Assembly (NCBI RefSeq): GCF_009193135.1 | Contig: NZ_VUKC01000002.1 | Coordinates: forward strand, 1-64,000 | DNA: 64,000 nucleotides | Direction: 5' to 3' | From: Georgenia satyanarayanai | Lineage (GTDB): Bacteria > Actinomycetota > Actinomycetes > Actinomycetales > Actinomycetaceae | The notes under the pieces: generated by a model | Seen by the model: only the letters and a program-made list of their open reading frames with translations | The model's database searches: none | What the model was told of the DNA's origin: nothing | Shown: in pieces, positions 18,709-27,816 of the stretch | Layout: each line of letters starts with the position of its first letter | Numbering within the stretch: position 1 is the first letter of the stretch | Program-made: the position numbers and the translations under genes

Positions 18709-19182
18709 TCAGTCCGGCCAGGCCGCGGTCAGGCGGGCGCGGGCCCGGGACAGGGCGGCGTCGGCTCCGCCCCGGGAGATCCCGAGAACCTGCGCCAGCT
18801 CGTTGCCGCCCAGCCCCTCCCACGCGTGGAGGACGAGGATCTGCCGGTCACGTTCGCTCAGCGCCGCCAGCGCCACCCGGACGTCGTCGTCGGCGACGGC
18901 CGCCAGCGCTGGGTCACCGTCGTCGTCGCGTGCGTCGGGAAGGTTCTCCACCGGGAGGGGGACGATCTTGCGGCGGTGGTTGGCCAGGACGAAGCCGGCC
19001 GTGCGGTAGAGCCAGGGCAGCTCCGCGTCGGCGGGCACGTCGTCGCGGCGTCGCCAGGCGGTGGCGAGGACGTCGGCAGTGAGGTCCTCGGCGTCCGCGG
19101 CCGGCGCACGGCGCAGCAGGTACCGGTACACGGCGGTCGCGTGGTCACGGTAGAGCCCCTCGAACCACGCGTCGTCGCGCAC
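18709..19182 (-). CDS. ECF-type RNA polymerase sigma factor
   Basis: A 157-residue two-domain sigma factor. Region 2 covers DDAWFEGLYRDHATAVYRY through DLTADVLATAWRRRDD (about 3-50). Region 4 covers ALSERDRQILVLHAWEGL and the helix-turn-helix GNELAQVLGISRGGADAAL (about 108-150). GTG 19182 follows GAGAGGGG. Its promoter specificity cannot be deduced. A putative membrane partner lies downstream beyond the Nudix gene. Confidence 0.88.
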   Translation of the reverse strand: MRDDAWFEGLYRDHATAVYRYLLRRAPAADAEDLTADVLATAWRRRDDVPADAELPWLYRTAGFVLANHRRKIVPLPVENLPDARDDDGDPALAAVADDDVRVALAALSERDRQILVLHAWEGLGGNELAQVLGISRGGADAALSRARARLTAAWPD

Positions 19183-19268
19183 GGCGCCCCTCTCGTGTCC
19201 GGATGCCACCACCCTGCCTGTGTCCCCTGCGGCCCTGATCTTGCACGGGCGCGGGCCGGACAGGCGAA

Positions 19269-19299
19269 CGCCCCGCGGGACGGGTGTCACCGCGGGGCG
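19269..19299 (-). terminator. Terminator of the csbD-like gene
   Basis: Perfect 10-bp stem CGCCCCGCGG / CCGCGGGGCG with an 11-nt loop, 12 nt after the stop of the CsbD-family gene. Confidence 0.6.
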
Positions 19300-19310
19300 T
19301 CAGGAGCCGT

Positions 19311-19481
19311 CTACTTGAAGGCGTCCTTGACGTTCTCGGCGGCCTGCTTGAGGCTGCCCTTGGTCTGGTCCTTGTGGCCCTCGGCCTGGAGGTCCCTGTT
19401 GTCGGTCGCGTCGCCGACGGCCTCCTTGATCTTGCCCGAGGTCTTCTCCGTCGAGTTCGCGATCTTGTCGTCAGTGCCCAT
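19311..19481 (-). CDS. CsbD-family stress protein
   Basis: A 56-residue hydrophilic protein. The family pattern is clear: STEKTSGKIKEAVGDAT, then a Gly/Lys-rich middle and a final KQAAENVKDAFK helix. Members are induced by general stress, and their biochemical role is unknown. AAGGAG precedes ATG 19481, and a longer upstream frame lacks a ribosome site. It lies between two hairpin terminators, so it is probably monocistronic. Confidence 0.9.
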   Translation of the reverse strand: MGTDDKIANSTEKTSGKIKEAVGDATDNRDLQAEGHKDQTKGSLKQAAENVKDAFK

Positions 19482-19595
19482 GGAGCAACTCCTTCCGTCG
19501 CGGAGACCGGTCCTGGCCTCTCTGCCATCCACACTATGGGCGACGTCCGGGACTCGCACGACGGACGGCGCAGGTCACCGGGCCCGGACGCACCA

Positions 19596-19626
19596 CAGCC
19601 CGCCACCGTTCGACGGTGGCGGGCTG
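19596..19626 (-). terminator. Terminator of the cold-shock gene
   Basis: Perfect 14-bp stem (19596-19609 with 19613-19626) and a 3-nt TCG loop, 45 nt after the cold-shock protein stop. Confidence 0.7.
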
Positions 19627-19671
19627 CAGCGGGGTGCGCAGTCAGTGAAGACGGTGCGCGGTCACCTCAGA

Positions 19672-19875
19672 TCAGAGGGGGCGGACATTCTCCGCCTGGG
19701 GGCCCTTGGGGCCCTGCGTGGTGTCGAACTCGACCTTCTGGTCCTCGTCGAGCGAGCGGTAGCCGCTCGTGGCGATGGCCGAGTAGTGGACGAAGACATC
19801 CGCACCCCCGCCGTCGGGAGCAATGAAGCCGAACCCCTTCTCGCCGTTGAACCACTTCACGGTGCCAGTAGCCAT
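19672..19875 (-). CDS. cspA: Cold-shock protein
   Basis: A 67-residue single OB-fold nucleic-acid chaperone. RNP1 (KGFGFI, residues 13-18) and RNP2 (VFVHYS, 27-32) are intact, as is the starting [10 protein letters not shown]. It binds single-stranded RNA and melts structure. GAGGAG lies upstream of ATG 19875. The leader is short and contains a terminator-like hairpin (separate feature), which suggests control at the RNA level. Confidence 0.96.
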   Translation of the reverse strand: MATGTVKWFNGEKGFGFIAPDGGGADVFVHYSAIATSGYRSLDEDQKVEFDTTQGPKGPQAENVRPL

Positions 19876-19889
19876 GCAAACTCCTCGAT

Positions 19890-19928
19890 AAAAAAGCCCC
19901 GGCCGATGCCGAAGCAGTTACAACTGTA
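19890..19928 (-). promoter_or_regulatory. cspA leader: -10 element and terminator-like hairpin
   Basis: On the minus strand a TACAGT hexamer (19928-19923) is followed almost at the expected start point by an 8-bp stem GCTTCGGC / GCCGGGGC (19915-19908 with 19903-19896, two G-U pairs) and a 4-nt loop. Six T residues (19895-19890) follow directly. The ribosome site GAGGAG starts a few bases later. In RNA form this is an intrinsic-terminator layout between promoter and start codon. Confidence 0.5.
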
Positions 19929-19997
19929 GCGGGCCTGGGCCGATAGGGCGAGGCCTACGGCCGAAGATCTTGCGGAGGCCTCTGTCACGGACGCGCG

Positions 19998-20030
19998 AAG
20001 GCCCGGCAACCCGCGGGGTTGCCGGGCCTT
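19998..20030 (-). terminator. Terminator of clpC
   Basis: Perfect 15-bp stem (19998-20012 with 20016-20030) and a GCG loop, starting 14 nt after the clpC stop. Confidence 0.75.
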
Positions 20031-20043
20031 CAGGCGCCGTTCG

Positions 20044-22620
20044 TCAGGCTCCGGGCTGCAGCTGTCCGCCGCCGCCCGCGCCGCCGCCCTGGGGGGCGGT
20101 GGGCATCTGGCGCTGCTCGACGGTCGTGGTGCCGCCGACGCCGACCGGCTCGGGCGTGACGATCTCGCCCTCGTCCAGCCCGCGGAAGAGGAACTCCCCG
20201 AGCACGCCCTCGCCCGCGGCGTCGACCTCGATGGTCTGGCCGGCGTGGATCTGGCCGTAGAGGATCTTCTCCGACAGGACGTCCTCGATCTCGCGCTGGA
20301 TCGCGCGGCGCAGCGGCCGGGCACCGAGGACGGGGTCGTAGCCCCGCTCGGCGAGCAGCACCTTGGCCGCGCCGGTCAGGCGGATCGCCATGCCCTGGTT
20401 GCGCATGCGCTCGTCGAGCTGGGCGATCATGAGGTCGACGATCTGGACGATCTGGTCCTGCGTGAGCTGCGGGAACACGATGGTGTCGTCCACGCGGTTG
20501 AGGAACTCGGGCCGGAAGTGCTGCTTGAGCTCCTCGTTGACCTTCGTCTTCATCCGCTCGTAGTCGTTGGACAGCTCGCCGCTCGCCTGGAAGCCCGTCT
20601 GCACGCCCTTGGCGATGTCCCGGGTCCCGAGGTTCGTCGTCATGATGATGATGGTGTTCTTGAAGTTCACCACCCGGCCCTGGGCGTCGGTGAGGCGGCC
20701 GTCCTCGAGGATCTGCAGGAGCGAGTTGAAGATGTCCGCGTGGGCCTTCTCCACCTCGTCGAACAGGACGACGGAGAACGGACGGCGGCGCACCTTCTCG
20801 GTGAGCTGACCACCCTCCTCGTAGCCGACGTAGCCGGGGGGCGAGCCGAAGAGGCGCGAGACCGTGTGCTTCTCGGAGAACTCACTCATGTCGAGCTGGA
20901 TGAGCGCGTCCTCGTCACCGAAGAGGAACTCCGCGAGCGCCTTGGCGAGCTCGGTCTTCCCGACGCCGGTGGGTCCGGCGAAGATGAACGAGCCGCCGGG
21001 ACGCTTGGGGTCCTTGAGGCCGGCGCGGGTGCGGCGGATCGCCTGGGACAGCGCGGTGATCGCGGCCTCCTGGCCGATGATCCGCTTGTGGAGCTCCGCC
21101 TCCATGTGGAGGAGCTTGGAGGACTCGGCCTCGGTGAGCTTGAAGACCGGGATGCCGGTCGACATCGCCAGCACCTCGGCGATGAGGTCCTCGTCCACCT
21201 CGGCGACCGTGTCGAGGTCGCCGGACTTCCAGGCCTTCTCCCGGTCGACCCGGCGCGCGGAGAGCTGCTTCTCGTCGTCGCGCAGCGAGGCGGCCTTCTC
21301 GAAGTCCTGGTCGTCGATCGCCGACTCCTTCTCGCGGCGGACCTCGGAGATCTGCTCGTCGAGCTCGCGGAGCTCCGGCGGGGCGGTCATCCGGCGGATG
21401 CGCAGGCGCGCGCCCGCCTCGTCGATGAGGTCGATCGCCTTGTCCGGGAGGAAGCGGTCCGACACGTAGCGGTCGGCCAGCGTCGCGGCGGCGATGAGCG
21501 CCTCGTCGTTGATCGAGACGCGGTGGTGCGCCTCGTACCGGTCACGCAGCCCCTTGAGGATCTCGATGGTGTGGGCCACGGACGGCTCGTCCACGAGGAT
21601 CGGCTGGAAGCGGCGCTCGAGGGCGGCGTCCTTCTCGATGTGCTTGCGGTACTCGTCCAGGGTCGTGGCACCGATGGTCTGCAGCTCACCGCGGGCGAGC
21701 ATCGGCTTGAGGATGCTCGCGGCGTCGATCGCGCCCTCGGCCGCACCCGCACCGACGAGCGTGTGGATCTCGTCGATGAACAGGACGATGTCGCCGCGGG
21801 TGCGGATCTCCTTGAGGACCTTCTTCAGGCGCTCCTCGAAGTCTCCGCGGTAGCGGGACCCGGCGACGAGCGAGCCGAGGTCGAGGGTGTAGAGCTGCTT
21901 GTCGCGCAGGGTCTCGGGCACGTCGCCGCGCACGATCGCCTGGGCCAGGCCCTCGACGACGGCGGTCTTGCCGACACCGGGCTCACCGATGAGGACGGGG
22001 TTGTTCTTCGTGCGGCGCGAGAGCACCTGCATGACGCGCTCGATCGGCTGCTCGCGCCCGATGACCGGGTCGAGCTTGCCCTCGCGGGCGGCCTGGGTGA
22101 GGTTGCGGCCGAACTGGTCGAGGACGGCGGAGCCGGAGGGCTGCCCCTCCGCGGGGCCGCCGGCCGCGACGGCCTCCTTGCCCTGGTAGCCGGAGAGCAG
22201 CTGGATGACCTGCTGGCGCACGCGGTTGAGGTCGGCGCCCAGCTTGTTGAGCACCTGCGCCGCCACGCCCTCGCCCTCGCGGATGAGGCCGAGGAGGATG
22301 TGCTCGGTGCCGATGTAGTTGTGGCCCAGCTGGAGCGCCTCGCGCAGCGACAGCTCGAGAACCTTCTTCGCGCGCGGCGTGAAGGGGATGTGGCCGCCGG
22401 GGGCCTGCTGGCCCTCACCGATGATCTCGGTGACCTGCTGCCGCACTCCCTCGAGGGAGATGTCGAGCGACTCCAGCGCCTTGGCGGCGACGCCCTCGCC
22501 CTCGTGGATGAGGCCGAGCAGGATGTGCTCGGTCCCGATGTAATTGTGGTTGAGCATCCGTGCCTCTTCCTGGGCAAGGACGATCACCCGACGGGCTCGG
22601 TCGGTAAATCTCTCGAACAT
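20044..22620 (-). CDS. clpC: ATP-dependent Clp protease ATP-binding subunit ClpC
   Basis: An 858-residue class I Clp/Hsp100 unfoldase that feeds substrates to ClpP. Two N-terminal Clp_N repeats each show [13 protein letters not shown]. The first AAA+ module has Walker A GEPGVGKT and the second [13 protein letters not shown]-domain segment lies between them (about 425-460), and the D2-small domain follows. The start [12 protein letters not shown] behind AAGGAG is typical. The promoter region contains a ClgR-like motif. In mycobacteria this unfoldase is essential. Confidence 0.97.
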   Translation of the reverse strand: MFERFTDRARRVIVLAQEEARMLNHNYIGTEHILLGLIHEGEGVAAKALESLDISLEGVRQQVTEIIGEGQQAPGGHIPFTPRAKKVLELSLREALQLGHNYIGTEHILLGLIREGEGVAAQVLNKLGADLNRVRQQVIQLLSGYQGKEAVAAGGPAEGQPSGSAVLDQFGRNLTQAAREGKLDPVIGREQPIERVMQVLSRRTKNNPVLIGEPGVGKTAVVEGLAQAIVRGDVPETLRDKQLYTLDLGSLVAGSRYRGDFEERLKKVLKEIRTRGDIVLFIDEIHTLVGAGAAEGAIDAASILKPMLARGELQTIGATTLDEYRKHIEKDAALERRFQPILVDEPSVAHTIEILKGLRDRYEAHHRVSINDEALIAAATLADRYVSDRFLPDKAIDLIDEAGARLRIRRMTAPPELRELDEQISEVRREKESAIDDQDFEKAASLRDDEKQLSARRVDREKAWKSGDLDTVAEVDEDLIAEVLAMSTGIPVFKLTEAESSKLLHMEAELHKRIIGQEAAITALSQAIRRTRAGLKDPKRPGGSFIFAGPTGVGKTELAKALAEFLFGDEDALIQLDMSEFSEKHTVSRLFGSPPGYVGYEEGGQLTEKVRRRPFSVVLFDEVEKAHADIFNSLLQILEDGRLTDAQGRVVNFKNTIIIMTTNLGTRDIAKGVQTGFQASGELSNDYERMKTKVNEELKQHFRPEFLNRVDDTIVFPQLTQDQIVQIVDLMIAQLDERMRNQGMAIRLTGAAKVLLAERGYDPVLGARPLRRAIQREIEDVLSEKILYGQIHAGQTIEVDAAGEGVLGEFLFRGLDEGEIVTPEPVGVGGTTTVEQRQMPTAPQGGGAGGGGQLQPGA

Positions 22621-22675
22621 CAGGGCTCCTTCGAGGCGGCGTGGCCGGGTGGTCCCAGCCGGGCAGCGTTCATCG

Positions 22676-22723
22676 ATGCTAACGGCGGGCCTCGCGCGAA
22701 CCTGCCCGTGTTCGCCAGGGGCG
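22676..22723 (-). promoter_or_regulatory. clpC promoter with ClgR-like site
   Basis: A TAGCAT -10 reads leftward at 22681-22676. A palindrome GCGAAC-N8-GTTCGC (22696-22715) covers the -35 zone. Overlapping its far side, GTTCGC-N5-GCG (22710-22723) matches the motif reported for ClgR, the activator of clp and lon genes in Streptomyces, and sits where an activator would bind. Confidence 0.45.
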
Positions 22724-22788
22724 TGACTCCATCGTCCTCCTCCACAGGCCCCCGCGCCCGCGGGCCTCGCTGCGGCACCATGGTCCCC

Positions 22789-23301
22789 ATGCGTATCGAG
22801 GCCGTGCAGGGCGACATCACCACCCAGGACGTCGACGCCGTCGTCAACGCCGCCAACTCCTCCCTCCTGGGCGGCGGCGGGGTCGACGGCGCGATCCACC
22901 GGGCCGCCGGCCCGCGGCTGCTCGAGGAGTGCATGGAGCTGCGGCGCACCGAGCTGCCCGACGGGCTGCCCGCGGGCCAGGCCGTGCCGACCGCCGGCTA
23001 CGACCTGCCCGCACCGTGGGTCATCCACACGGTGGGGCCCAACCGGCACCGCGGGGAGACCGACCCGGCACTCCTCGCCTCCTGCTTCACCAGCGCCCTG
23101 GACGTCGCCGACGCCGTCGGGGCGCGGCGGGTGGCCGTCCCTGCCGTGAGCGCCGGCGTCTACGGCTGGGAAGCCACCGAGGTGGCGCGCGTGGCGGTCG
23201 CCGCCGTCCGGGGCCGGTCGGGCCAGGTCGAGCTCGTGCGCTTCGTCCTGTCCAGCGAGGAGGTCCTCACCGCGTTCACCGAGGCGCTCGCGACGCCCTG
23301 A
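22789..23301 (+). CDS. Macro-domain ADP-ribose deacetylase/hydrolase (MacroD-like)
   Basis: A 170-residue single macro domain. It shows [24 protein letters not shown] (about 20-40) and the later [10 protein letters not shown] segment, all ADP-ribose-binding loops of the MacroD class. Members hydrolyse O-acetyl-ADP-ribose or remove mono-ADP-ribose from acidic residues. ATG 22789 is preferred over the ATG 9 nt upstream because it gives the conserved start [11 protein letters not shown]. It is divergent from clpC. Confidence 0.9.
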   Translation: MRIEAVQGDITTQDVDAVVNAANSSLLGGGGVDGAIHRAAGPRLLEECMELRRTELPDGLPAGQAVPTAGYDLPAPWVIHTVGPNRHRGETDPALLASCFTSALDVADAVGARRVAVPAVSAGVYGWEATEVARVAVAAVRGRSGQVELVRFVLSSEEVLTAFTEALATP

Positions 23302-23311
23302 CCGCGGGCTG

Positions 23312-23737
23312 TCAGACGTCGAGGACGATCGTGACCGGGCCGTCGTTGACGAGGGAGACGCGCATGTCGGCGCCGAAGCGGCCGGTCTCGACGCGCACCC
23401 CGCGCTCGCGCAGGGCGGCGACGACGGCGTCGACCACGGGCTCGGCGACCTCCGCCGGGGCGGCGCCGTTCCACGAGGGACGCCGGCCCTTGCGCACGTC
23501 GGCGTGGAGGGTGAACTGGGAGATGACGAGGACGGGCGCGCCGTCGTCGAGCACGGAGCGCTCCTCCCGCAGGATCCGCAGCTCGGCGATCTTGCGCGCC
23601 GTGCGCTCGACCTGCTCGGGCCCGTCCTCGTGCGTGACGCCGACGAGCGCGACGAGGCCGGGACCGGTGAAGCCGCCGACCCGCTCGCCGTCGACGTGGA
23701 CCGACGCGCCGTCGGCCCGCTGGAGGACCGTCCTCAC
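23312..23737 (-). CDS. dtd: D-aminoacyl-tRNA deacylase
   Basis: A 141-residue DTD enzyme that removes D-amino acids from mischarged tRNA. Both active-site signatures are present: [12 protein letters not shown] (about 78-89) and the NDGPVT motif near the C-terminus. The start is GTG 23737, whose GTGA overlaps the stop of the DUF2516 gene by 4 nt, so translation is likely coupled. Confidence 0.94.
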   Translation of the reverse strand: MRTVLQRADGASVHVDGERVGGFTGPGLVALVGVTHEDGPEQVERTARKIAELRILREERSVLDDGAPVLVISQFTLHADVRKGRRPSWNGAAPAEVAEPVVDAVVAALRERGVRVETGRFGADMRVSLVNDGPVTIVLDV

Positions 23738-24057
23738 CAACCGCCCCCGCCGCGGCGACCGCGGCCGTAGCCGCTCACGGCCGGCTTGACGTCGGTGAGG
23801 TAGATGGCGGCCGGGATGACGAGGATGATCGAGAGGAAGCTGCCGGACAGCGGCCCGAAGGGCGGCAGTGCCACGAAGCCGAGCGCGACGTTGACGGCGA
23901 GGACGATCAACCAGAAGTTCTTCGTCCGCTTGCCCGCGTAGCTGAAGGCCTGGGCGGGCTGGCGCAGGCAGTGCAGCAGCGCCCACACCTCCACGGCGAA
24001 GGCCGCGAGCGCCAGGGCGAGGAAGAGGAAGAACTGCATGCTGCCGATGATTCCCAC
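23734..24057 (-). CDS. DUF2516-family small membrane protein
   Basis: A 107-residue protein with three hydrophobic segments (about 7-29, 45-65 and 68-88), the cytoplasmic-side motif YAGKRTKNFWL and a Gly/Arg-rich tail [12 protein letters not shown]. It matches the actinobacterial DUF2516 family of unknown function. GTG 24057 has no ribosome site but lies 6 nt after a TAGACT -10 (24069-24064), which fits a leaderless mRNA. ATG 24039 is the alternative start. Confidence 0.8.
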   Translation of the reverse strand: MGIIGSMQFFLFLALALAAFAVEVWALLHCLRQPAQAFSYAGKRTKNFWLIVLAVNVALGFVALPPFGPLSGSFLSIILVIPAAIYLTDVKPAVSGYGRGRRGGGGW

Positions 24058-24093
24058 TGCGCGAGTCTACGAGACGGCGCCGCGCGCGCAGCC

Positions 24094-25209
24094 CTAGCGG
24101 GCGAGGAGGTGGCTGGCCTCCGCGGCGCTGAGGCCGGACGCCTGGAGGAGGTCGATGGTGAGCGAGCGCATGAGGATGACCAGCGTCTGCAGGTGCCAGC
24201 CCGGGTCGTCGACGTCGGCGGGGTCGAGCTCGCCGGTGACGAGGGTGAGGACCTGGGCGGCGTCCGCGGTGCTCGCGCCGCTGCCCAGCGCCTCACCGAG
24301 GCGGAGCGCACCGACGGCGAGGCCGTCGAGGGCCTCGCTCACCCGGACGTCCTGCGCGCCCTGCTCGACGGCGGCGAGGCCGCGGCGGGCGATGACGCGG
24401 GCGTTGCGCATGGCACGGTCGGCGAGCGTGCTCGCCCGCCGGAGGCGGGCCAGCTCGGGCAGGTAGCGGCGTGCGGCCGGTGAGATCCGGGCCGACTGCT
24501 CGACGTTGCGCACCACCGAGGCCCAGTCGTCGAGGGTGCCCTGGGTGCTGCGGCCCAGGGCCAGGGCGTCCCGCATCCGCTCCGCGTCCCCGTCACGCAG
24601 GCCCTTGCCCAGGGTGCTGAGCATCTGCGAGAGGTCGGAGAGGCTGGCGGCGGCGAGCTGCCGCGCGCGGCGGCGGGCGTCCTGCGGGGTGAGGATCGCG
24701 ACGAGCAGGGCGAAGGAGCCGCCGACGAGCGCGTCGGTCCACCGGCCCGTCGGACCGTCGATGGCGGCGACGGGCAGCGCAACGATGACGATGCCCTGGA
24801 CGCCGGCCTGGATGGTGAGCATCGGGCCCCGGTCGACGAACCGCGCGAGCAGCGCGCCGACGACGATGACGAGCATGATCTGGAGGACGCCCGTGCCCAG
24901 CGTGTACGCGACGAGCTCCCCGAGCGCGACACCCAGCGCCACGCCCAGCGCCAGCTCGGCGACCTTCCGCACCTCCCGGTCCGCGCTGAACCCCAGGCAC
25001 ACCCAGGCGGCGATGGGCGCGAAGAACGGCTGCGCGTGCCCGAGCCCGTAGTAGGCCACCGCCCAGGCGAGGCCCGCGGCGACCGCGGCGACGACGACGG
25101 GCAGGGCCGCGGCCCGCACCCGGCGCCGGCCGCCGCGCAGCCGCTGCCGCACGAGGACGAGCAGGCGGCGCAGGTCGAGACGGTCCTCGCGGCCCCCGGC
25201 GTCGGTCAT
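24094..25209 (-). CDS. FUSC / aromatic-acid-exporter-family membrane protein
   Basis: A 371-residue protein with an N-terminal block of about six hydrophobic helices (residues 28-165) containing GLGHAQPFFAPIAAWVCLG, followed by a helical cytoplasmic domain. This is the half-length FUSC/ArAE layout of putative exporters. The substrate is unknown. It starts 4 nt after the ygfZ stop, so it belongs to the FABP-ygfZ unit. Confidence 0.82.
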   Translation of the reverse strand: MTDAGGREDRLDLRRLLVLVRQRLRGGRRRVRAAALPVVVAAVAAGLAWAVAYYGLGHAQPFFAPIAAWVCLGFSADREVRKVAELALGVALGVALGELVAYTLGTGVLQIMLVIVVGALLARFVDRGPMLTIQAGVQGIVIVALPVAAIDGPTGRWTDALVGGSFALLVAILTPQDARRRARQLAAASLSDLSQMLSTLGKGLRDGDAERMRDALALGRSTQGTLDDWASVVRNVEQSARISPAARRYLPELARLRRASTLADRAMRNARVIARRGLAAVEQGAQDVRVSEALDGLAVGALRLGEALGSGASTADAAQVLTLVTGELDPADVDDPGWHLQTLVILMRSLTIDLLQASGLSAAEASHLLAR

Positions 25210-25213
25210 GGCG

Positions 25214-26311
25214 TCAGGCGCGCGGCCGCCGGCGCAGCTCCTGGCCCGGGCGCTCGACCGGGCGACCGACGGCCTCGCCGGCCACGGGGACGATGACCTC
25301 CTGCGCCGCGGCGATCCCGTCGACCACGAGCTCGGCGTCGGCCGGCAGCGAGCGCTTGACGAGGGCGAGGGCGACCGGGCCGAGCTCGGCGTGCCGCACG
25401 ACGCTCGTCACGTGGCCGACCTCCTTCTCCCCGTGCACGACCGGGGCGCCGGGCTCGGGCGTGAGGTGCTCGGAGCCGTCGAGGTGGAGCATGACGAGGC
25501 GGCGCGGGGGCCGCCCGAGGTTGAAGACGCGGGCCACGGTCTCCTGGCCGCGGTAGCAGCCCTTGTCGAGGTGCACGCCGGTGCGCAGCCAGTCGAGCTC
25601 GTGCGGGATGGCCCGTTCGTCGACCTCCCGCCCGAGCCGCGGCCGCCAGGCCTCCACCCGCAGCGCCTCCCACGCCCACGTGCCGGCGAGCCGCAGGCCG
25701 GAGGCGTCGACGACGTCACCGAGGCGCGCGCGGTCGACGAGGCCGAGGGAGCGGCGCAGGTGCCGGCCCGGGTGCTCGTCGTCGGTCGGCCCGTAGCTCG
25801 TGCCGCCGGGCGCCGTCGTCGGCCAGGGGTCGTGCCAGGTGAGCACGTGCCCGGGAGCCGCCGCGACGGCCTGCCACCCGTCACCGCACGTGCCGAGGAC
25901 GGCGGTGTGCTCGGTGACGTCGGTGACCTCCACCCGCAGCATGAACCGCATCCGCTCGAGGAACCCGACGAGAGCGGCCACGTGTCCGCCCTCGGTGACG
26001 AGCCAGACCCGCTCGCCGTCGTCGGCCACCGCGGCGGCATGCTCGATCCGGCCGTTGGGGTCGAGGAGGAGCAGCTCACCGGACTGGCCGGGGGCGAGGT
26101 CGAGGAGCAGCTGGGTGCTCAGCGTGTTGAGCCAGCTCAGCCGGTCCGGCCCGGAGACGGTGACGACACCGAGCTGGGAGAGGTCGACGACGCCCTGGCC
26201 GCGCTCGAGGGCGCGCTGCTCCTGGGCGGGGTGGCCGTAGTGCAGGGCGACGCCGGCGTCCGGGCCGCCGCCCGCGACCGCGCCGGGCCGGGAGAGCAGG
26301 GGGCTGCTCAC
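25214..26311 (-). CDS. ygfZ: YgfZ/GcvT-domain Fe-S cluster repair protein
   Basis: A 365-residue folate-binding protein of the GcvT superfamily. The YgfZ signature Lys-Gly-Cys-Tyr-X-Gly-Gln-Glu is present as DKGCYRGQETVARVFNLG. YgfZ helps maintain or repair certain Fe-S enzymes with tetrahydrofolate. The GTG start at 26311 overlaps the stop of the upstream gene by 4 nt (GTGA). Confidence 0.92.
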   Translation of the reverse strand: MSSPLLSRPGAVAGGGPDAGVALHYGHPAQEQRALERGQGVVDLSQLGVVTVSGPDRLSWLNTLSTQLLLDLAPGQSGELLLLDPNGRIEHAAAVADDGERVWLVTEGGHVAALVGFLERMRFMLRVEVTDVTEHTAVLGTCGDGWQAVAAAPGHVLTWHDPWPTTAPGGTSYGPTDDEHPGRHLRRSLGLVDRARLGDVVDASGLRLAGTWAWEALRVEAWRPRLGREVDERAIPHELDWLRTGVHLDKGCYRGQETVARVFNLGRPPRRLVMLHLDGSEHLTPEPGAPVVHGEKEVGHVTSVVRHAELGPVALALVKRSLPADAELVVDGIAAAQEVIVPVAGEAVGRPVERPGQELRRRPRA

Positions 26312-26913
26312 GCCTGGTCCTGCCGGCTCAGCCGCCCGGAGGCGTAGGACTGCAGCTCCTGCCCGAAGGCGGCGAGCTCCTCGACCCACATCAGCTCGCC
26401 CTGGACGAGCCCGTACATGCGGCTGCTCGCGGCGACGTCCGGGGCGCTGGCCGTGCGGACGACGGCGTCGCTGACGATGTCAATGCGGGCCGGGCGCGCG
26501 TTGCCGACGTAGACGACGACGTGCCCGGTGGGCTGCGCGACGAGCACCTCGATGTCGGTGCTGCGCTGGCCCGGGGTCCGCTCACCGTTGGTCGGCTCCT
26601 CCGCCGCGGCCGGCGTGGCGCGCCAGTAGGCCGTCTCGGTGGCCCACACCTCGGCCTTGGCGAGCCGTTCGGCGCCGACGGCACCGGGCATCTCCTGGGA
26701 GACGGACGAGGAGTGCTCCGCGTCCACCGCCCACAGCGTGCTCGTGCACCGCAGGTAGGGACCGCCGTCGTGGTCGAAGGTCATCTCGTGGACGAGGGGC
26801 TGCTCTGGGACGCCCGGGTAGGCCATGACGCCGTAGCCGCGCCAGGATCCGACGAGCCAGGCGAGCGGGTAGACCTCCGGGGCCAGGCCCTCGGGAAGGG
26901 TGAAGGTGGCCAT
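26308..26913 (-). CDS. Nitrobindin-like FABP-family heme-binding protein
   Basis: A 201-residue beta-barrel protein of the actinobacterial FABP/nitrobindin family. The N-terminal LVGSWRGYGVMAYPG is the family GxWxGxG signature, and the C-terminus MYGLVQGELMWVEEL contributes the barrel closure. Relatives bind ferric heme and isomerise peroxynitrite. The heme-ligand His was not confirmed by eye. A TAGCAT -10 (26925-26920) lies 6 nt before ATG 26913, suggesting a leaderless transcript that continues through ygfZ and the FUSC gene. Confidence 0.82.
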   Translation of the reverse strand: MATFTLPEGLAPEVYPLAWLVGSWRGYGVMAYPGVPEQPLVHEMTFDHDGGPYLRCTSTLWAVDAEHSSSVSQEMPGAVGAERLAKAEVWATETAYWRATPAAAEEPTNGERTPGQRSTDIEVLVAQPTGHVVVYVGNARPARIDIVSDAVVRTASAPDVAASSRMYGLVQGELMWVEELAAFGQELQSYASGRLSRQDQA

Positions 26914-26956
26914 GCCCCGATGCTACGCGGTCGGCCGCGCTGGGCCCGTCCGCGGC

Positions 26957-27679
26957 TCAGCCGAGCAGGACGCTGCCGAGCATGAAGGTCGGCGCACCGG
27001 CGAGCATCGGGGGCAGTGCGGCGGCCGCGAGCGCGGGCAGCGGCCGGGTGGACGACGGGAAGCGGCCCAGGACGAGGTGGACGACCGAGGTGAGCACCCC
27101 GGCGACGAGGCCGCTCACCCCGCCGACGAGCGGGCCGACGGCGGGCAGGAGCACCCCGGCGAGGAGGCCGGCGCCGCCGGCGACGAGGGTGGCGACCGCC
27201 GGGACGAGCTGGGGGCGCAGCGGCACGGCCGTGCAGGCCGCCCCGGCCGCGAGCGCCGCCGCGGCCGTGACGACGACGGCGGCGGCGTGGCGGGTGTCCC
27301 CGAGCGCCGGCCACATCGCCGCGGAGCCGGCGACGACGCACCCGGTCACCGTGCCGGCGACCGACTCGACGAGCCGCGGCCGTCCGTCCCGTCGCAGCAT
27401 CTCCTGGACGAAGCTGCCCGCGACCGCCAGGCCGAGCACCACGGCCACGCCGTCGATCGTGCCGGTGAGCGCGACGACGGCGAGCGAGGCCAGCCCGGTG
27501 GCGGCGATGACGAGGCCGGGTCCCGTCGTCACCGGCAGGCCGGCGAGCCGGGGCCAGCCGCCGGCGAGGAGCAGCGTGGTGAGGGCGACGACGACGAGGA
27601 GCGGCCAGTGCCACATGGCGCTGAGCGCGAGCACCGCGGCGAGGGCGGCGGTGACGACCCCGCGGGTCGAGCTGCCCAT
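26957..27679 (-). CDS. Polytopic membrane protein of unknown function
   Basis: A 240-residue Ala/Gly/Val-rich protein with about eight hydrophobic segments and short loops, taken from ATG 27679 ([13 protein letters not shown]). Longer frames upstream would overlap the glnR promoter and lack a ribosome site. I recognise no family motif or charged transport signature. It stands divergent from glnR. Confidence 0.6.
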   Translation of the reverse strand: MGSSTRGVVTAALAAVLALSAMWHWPLLVVVALTTLLLAGGWPRLAGLPVTTGPGLVIAATGLASLAVVALTGTIDGVAVVLGLAVAGSFVQEMLRRDGRPRLVESVAGTVTGCVVAGSAAMWPALGDTRHAAAVVVTAAAALAAGAACTAVPLRPQLVPAVATLVAGGAGLLAGVLLPAVGPLVGGVSGLVAGVLTSVVHLVLGRFPSSTRPLPALAAAALPPMLAGAPTFMLGSVLLG

Positions 27680-27816
27680 CACGACGCGGCCCCAGCGGGG
27701 GCGGGACGCTGCGGGTGGAGGGGGTGAGCGGGCACCCCCCGAGTCTGGCAGATCGAGCAGTGACGTCGACGGCACCCCGCTTCCCACTAGGGTGTCCCCG
27801 ACCAGGAAGAGGTGCG

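Noticed and set aside
20245-23301. Long plus-strand frame of about 1,000 codons antisense to clpC
   Set aside because: It is the mirror of clpC third-position GC. Only its last part, from 22789, is a real gene (macro domain).
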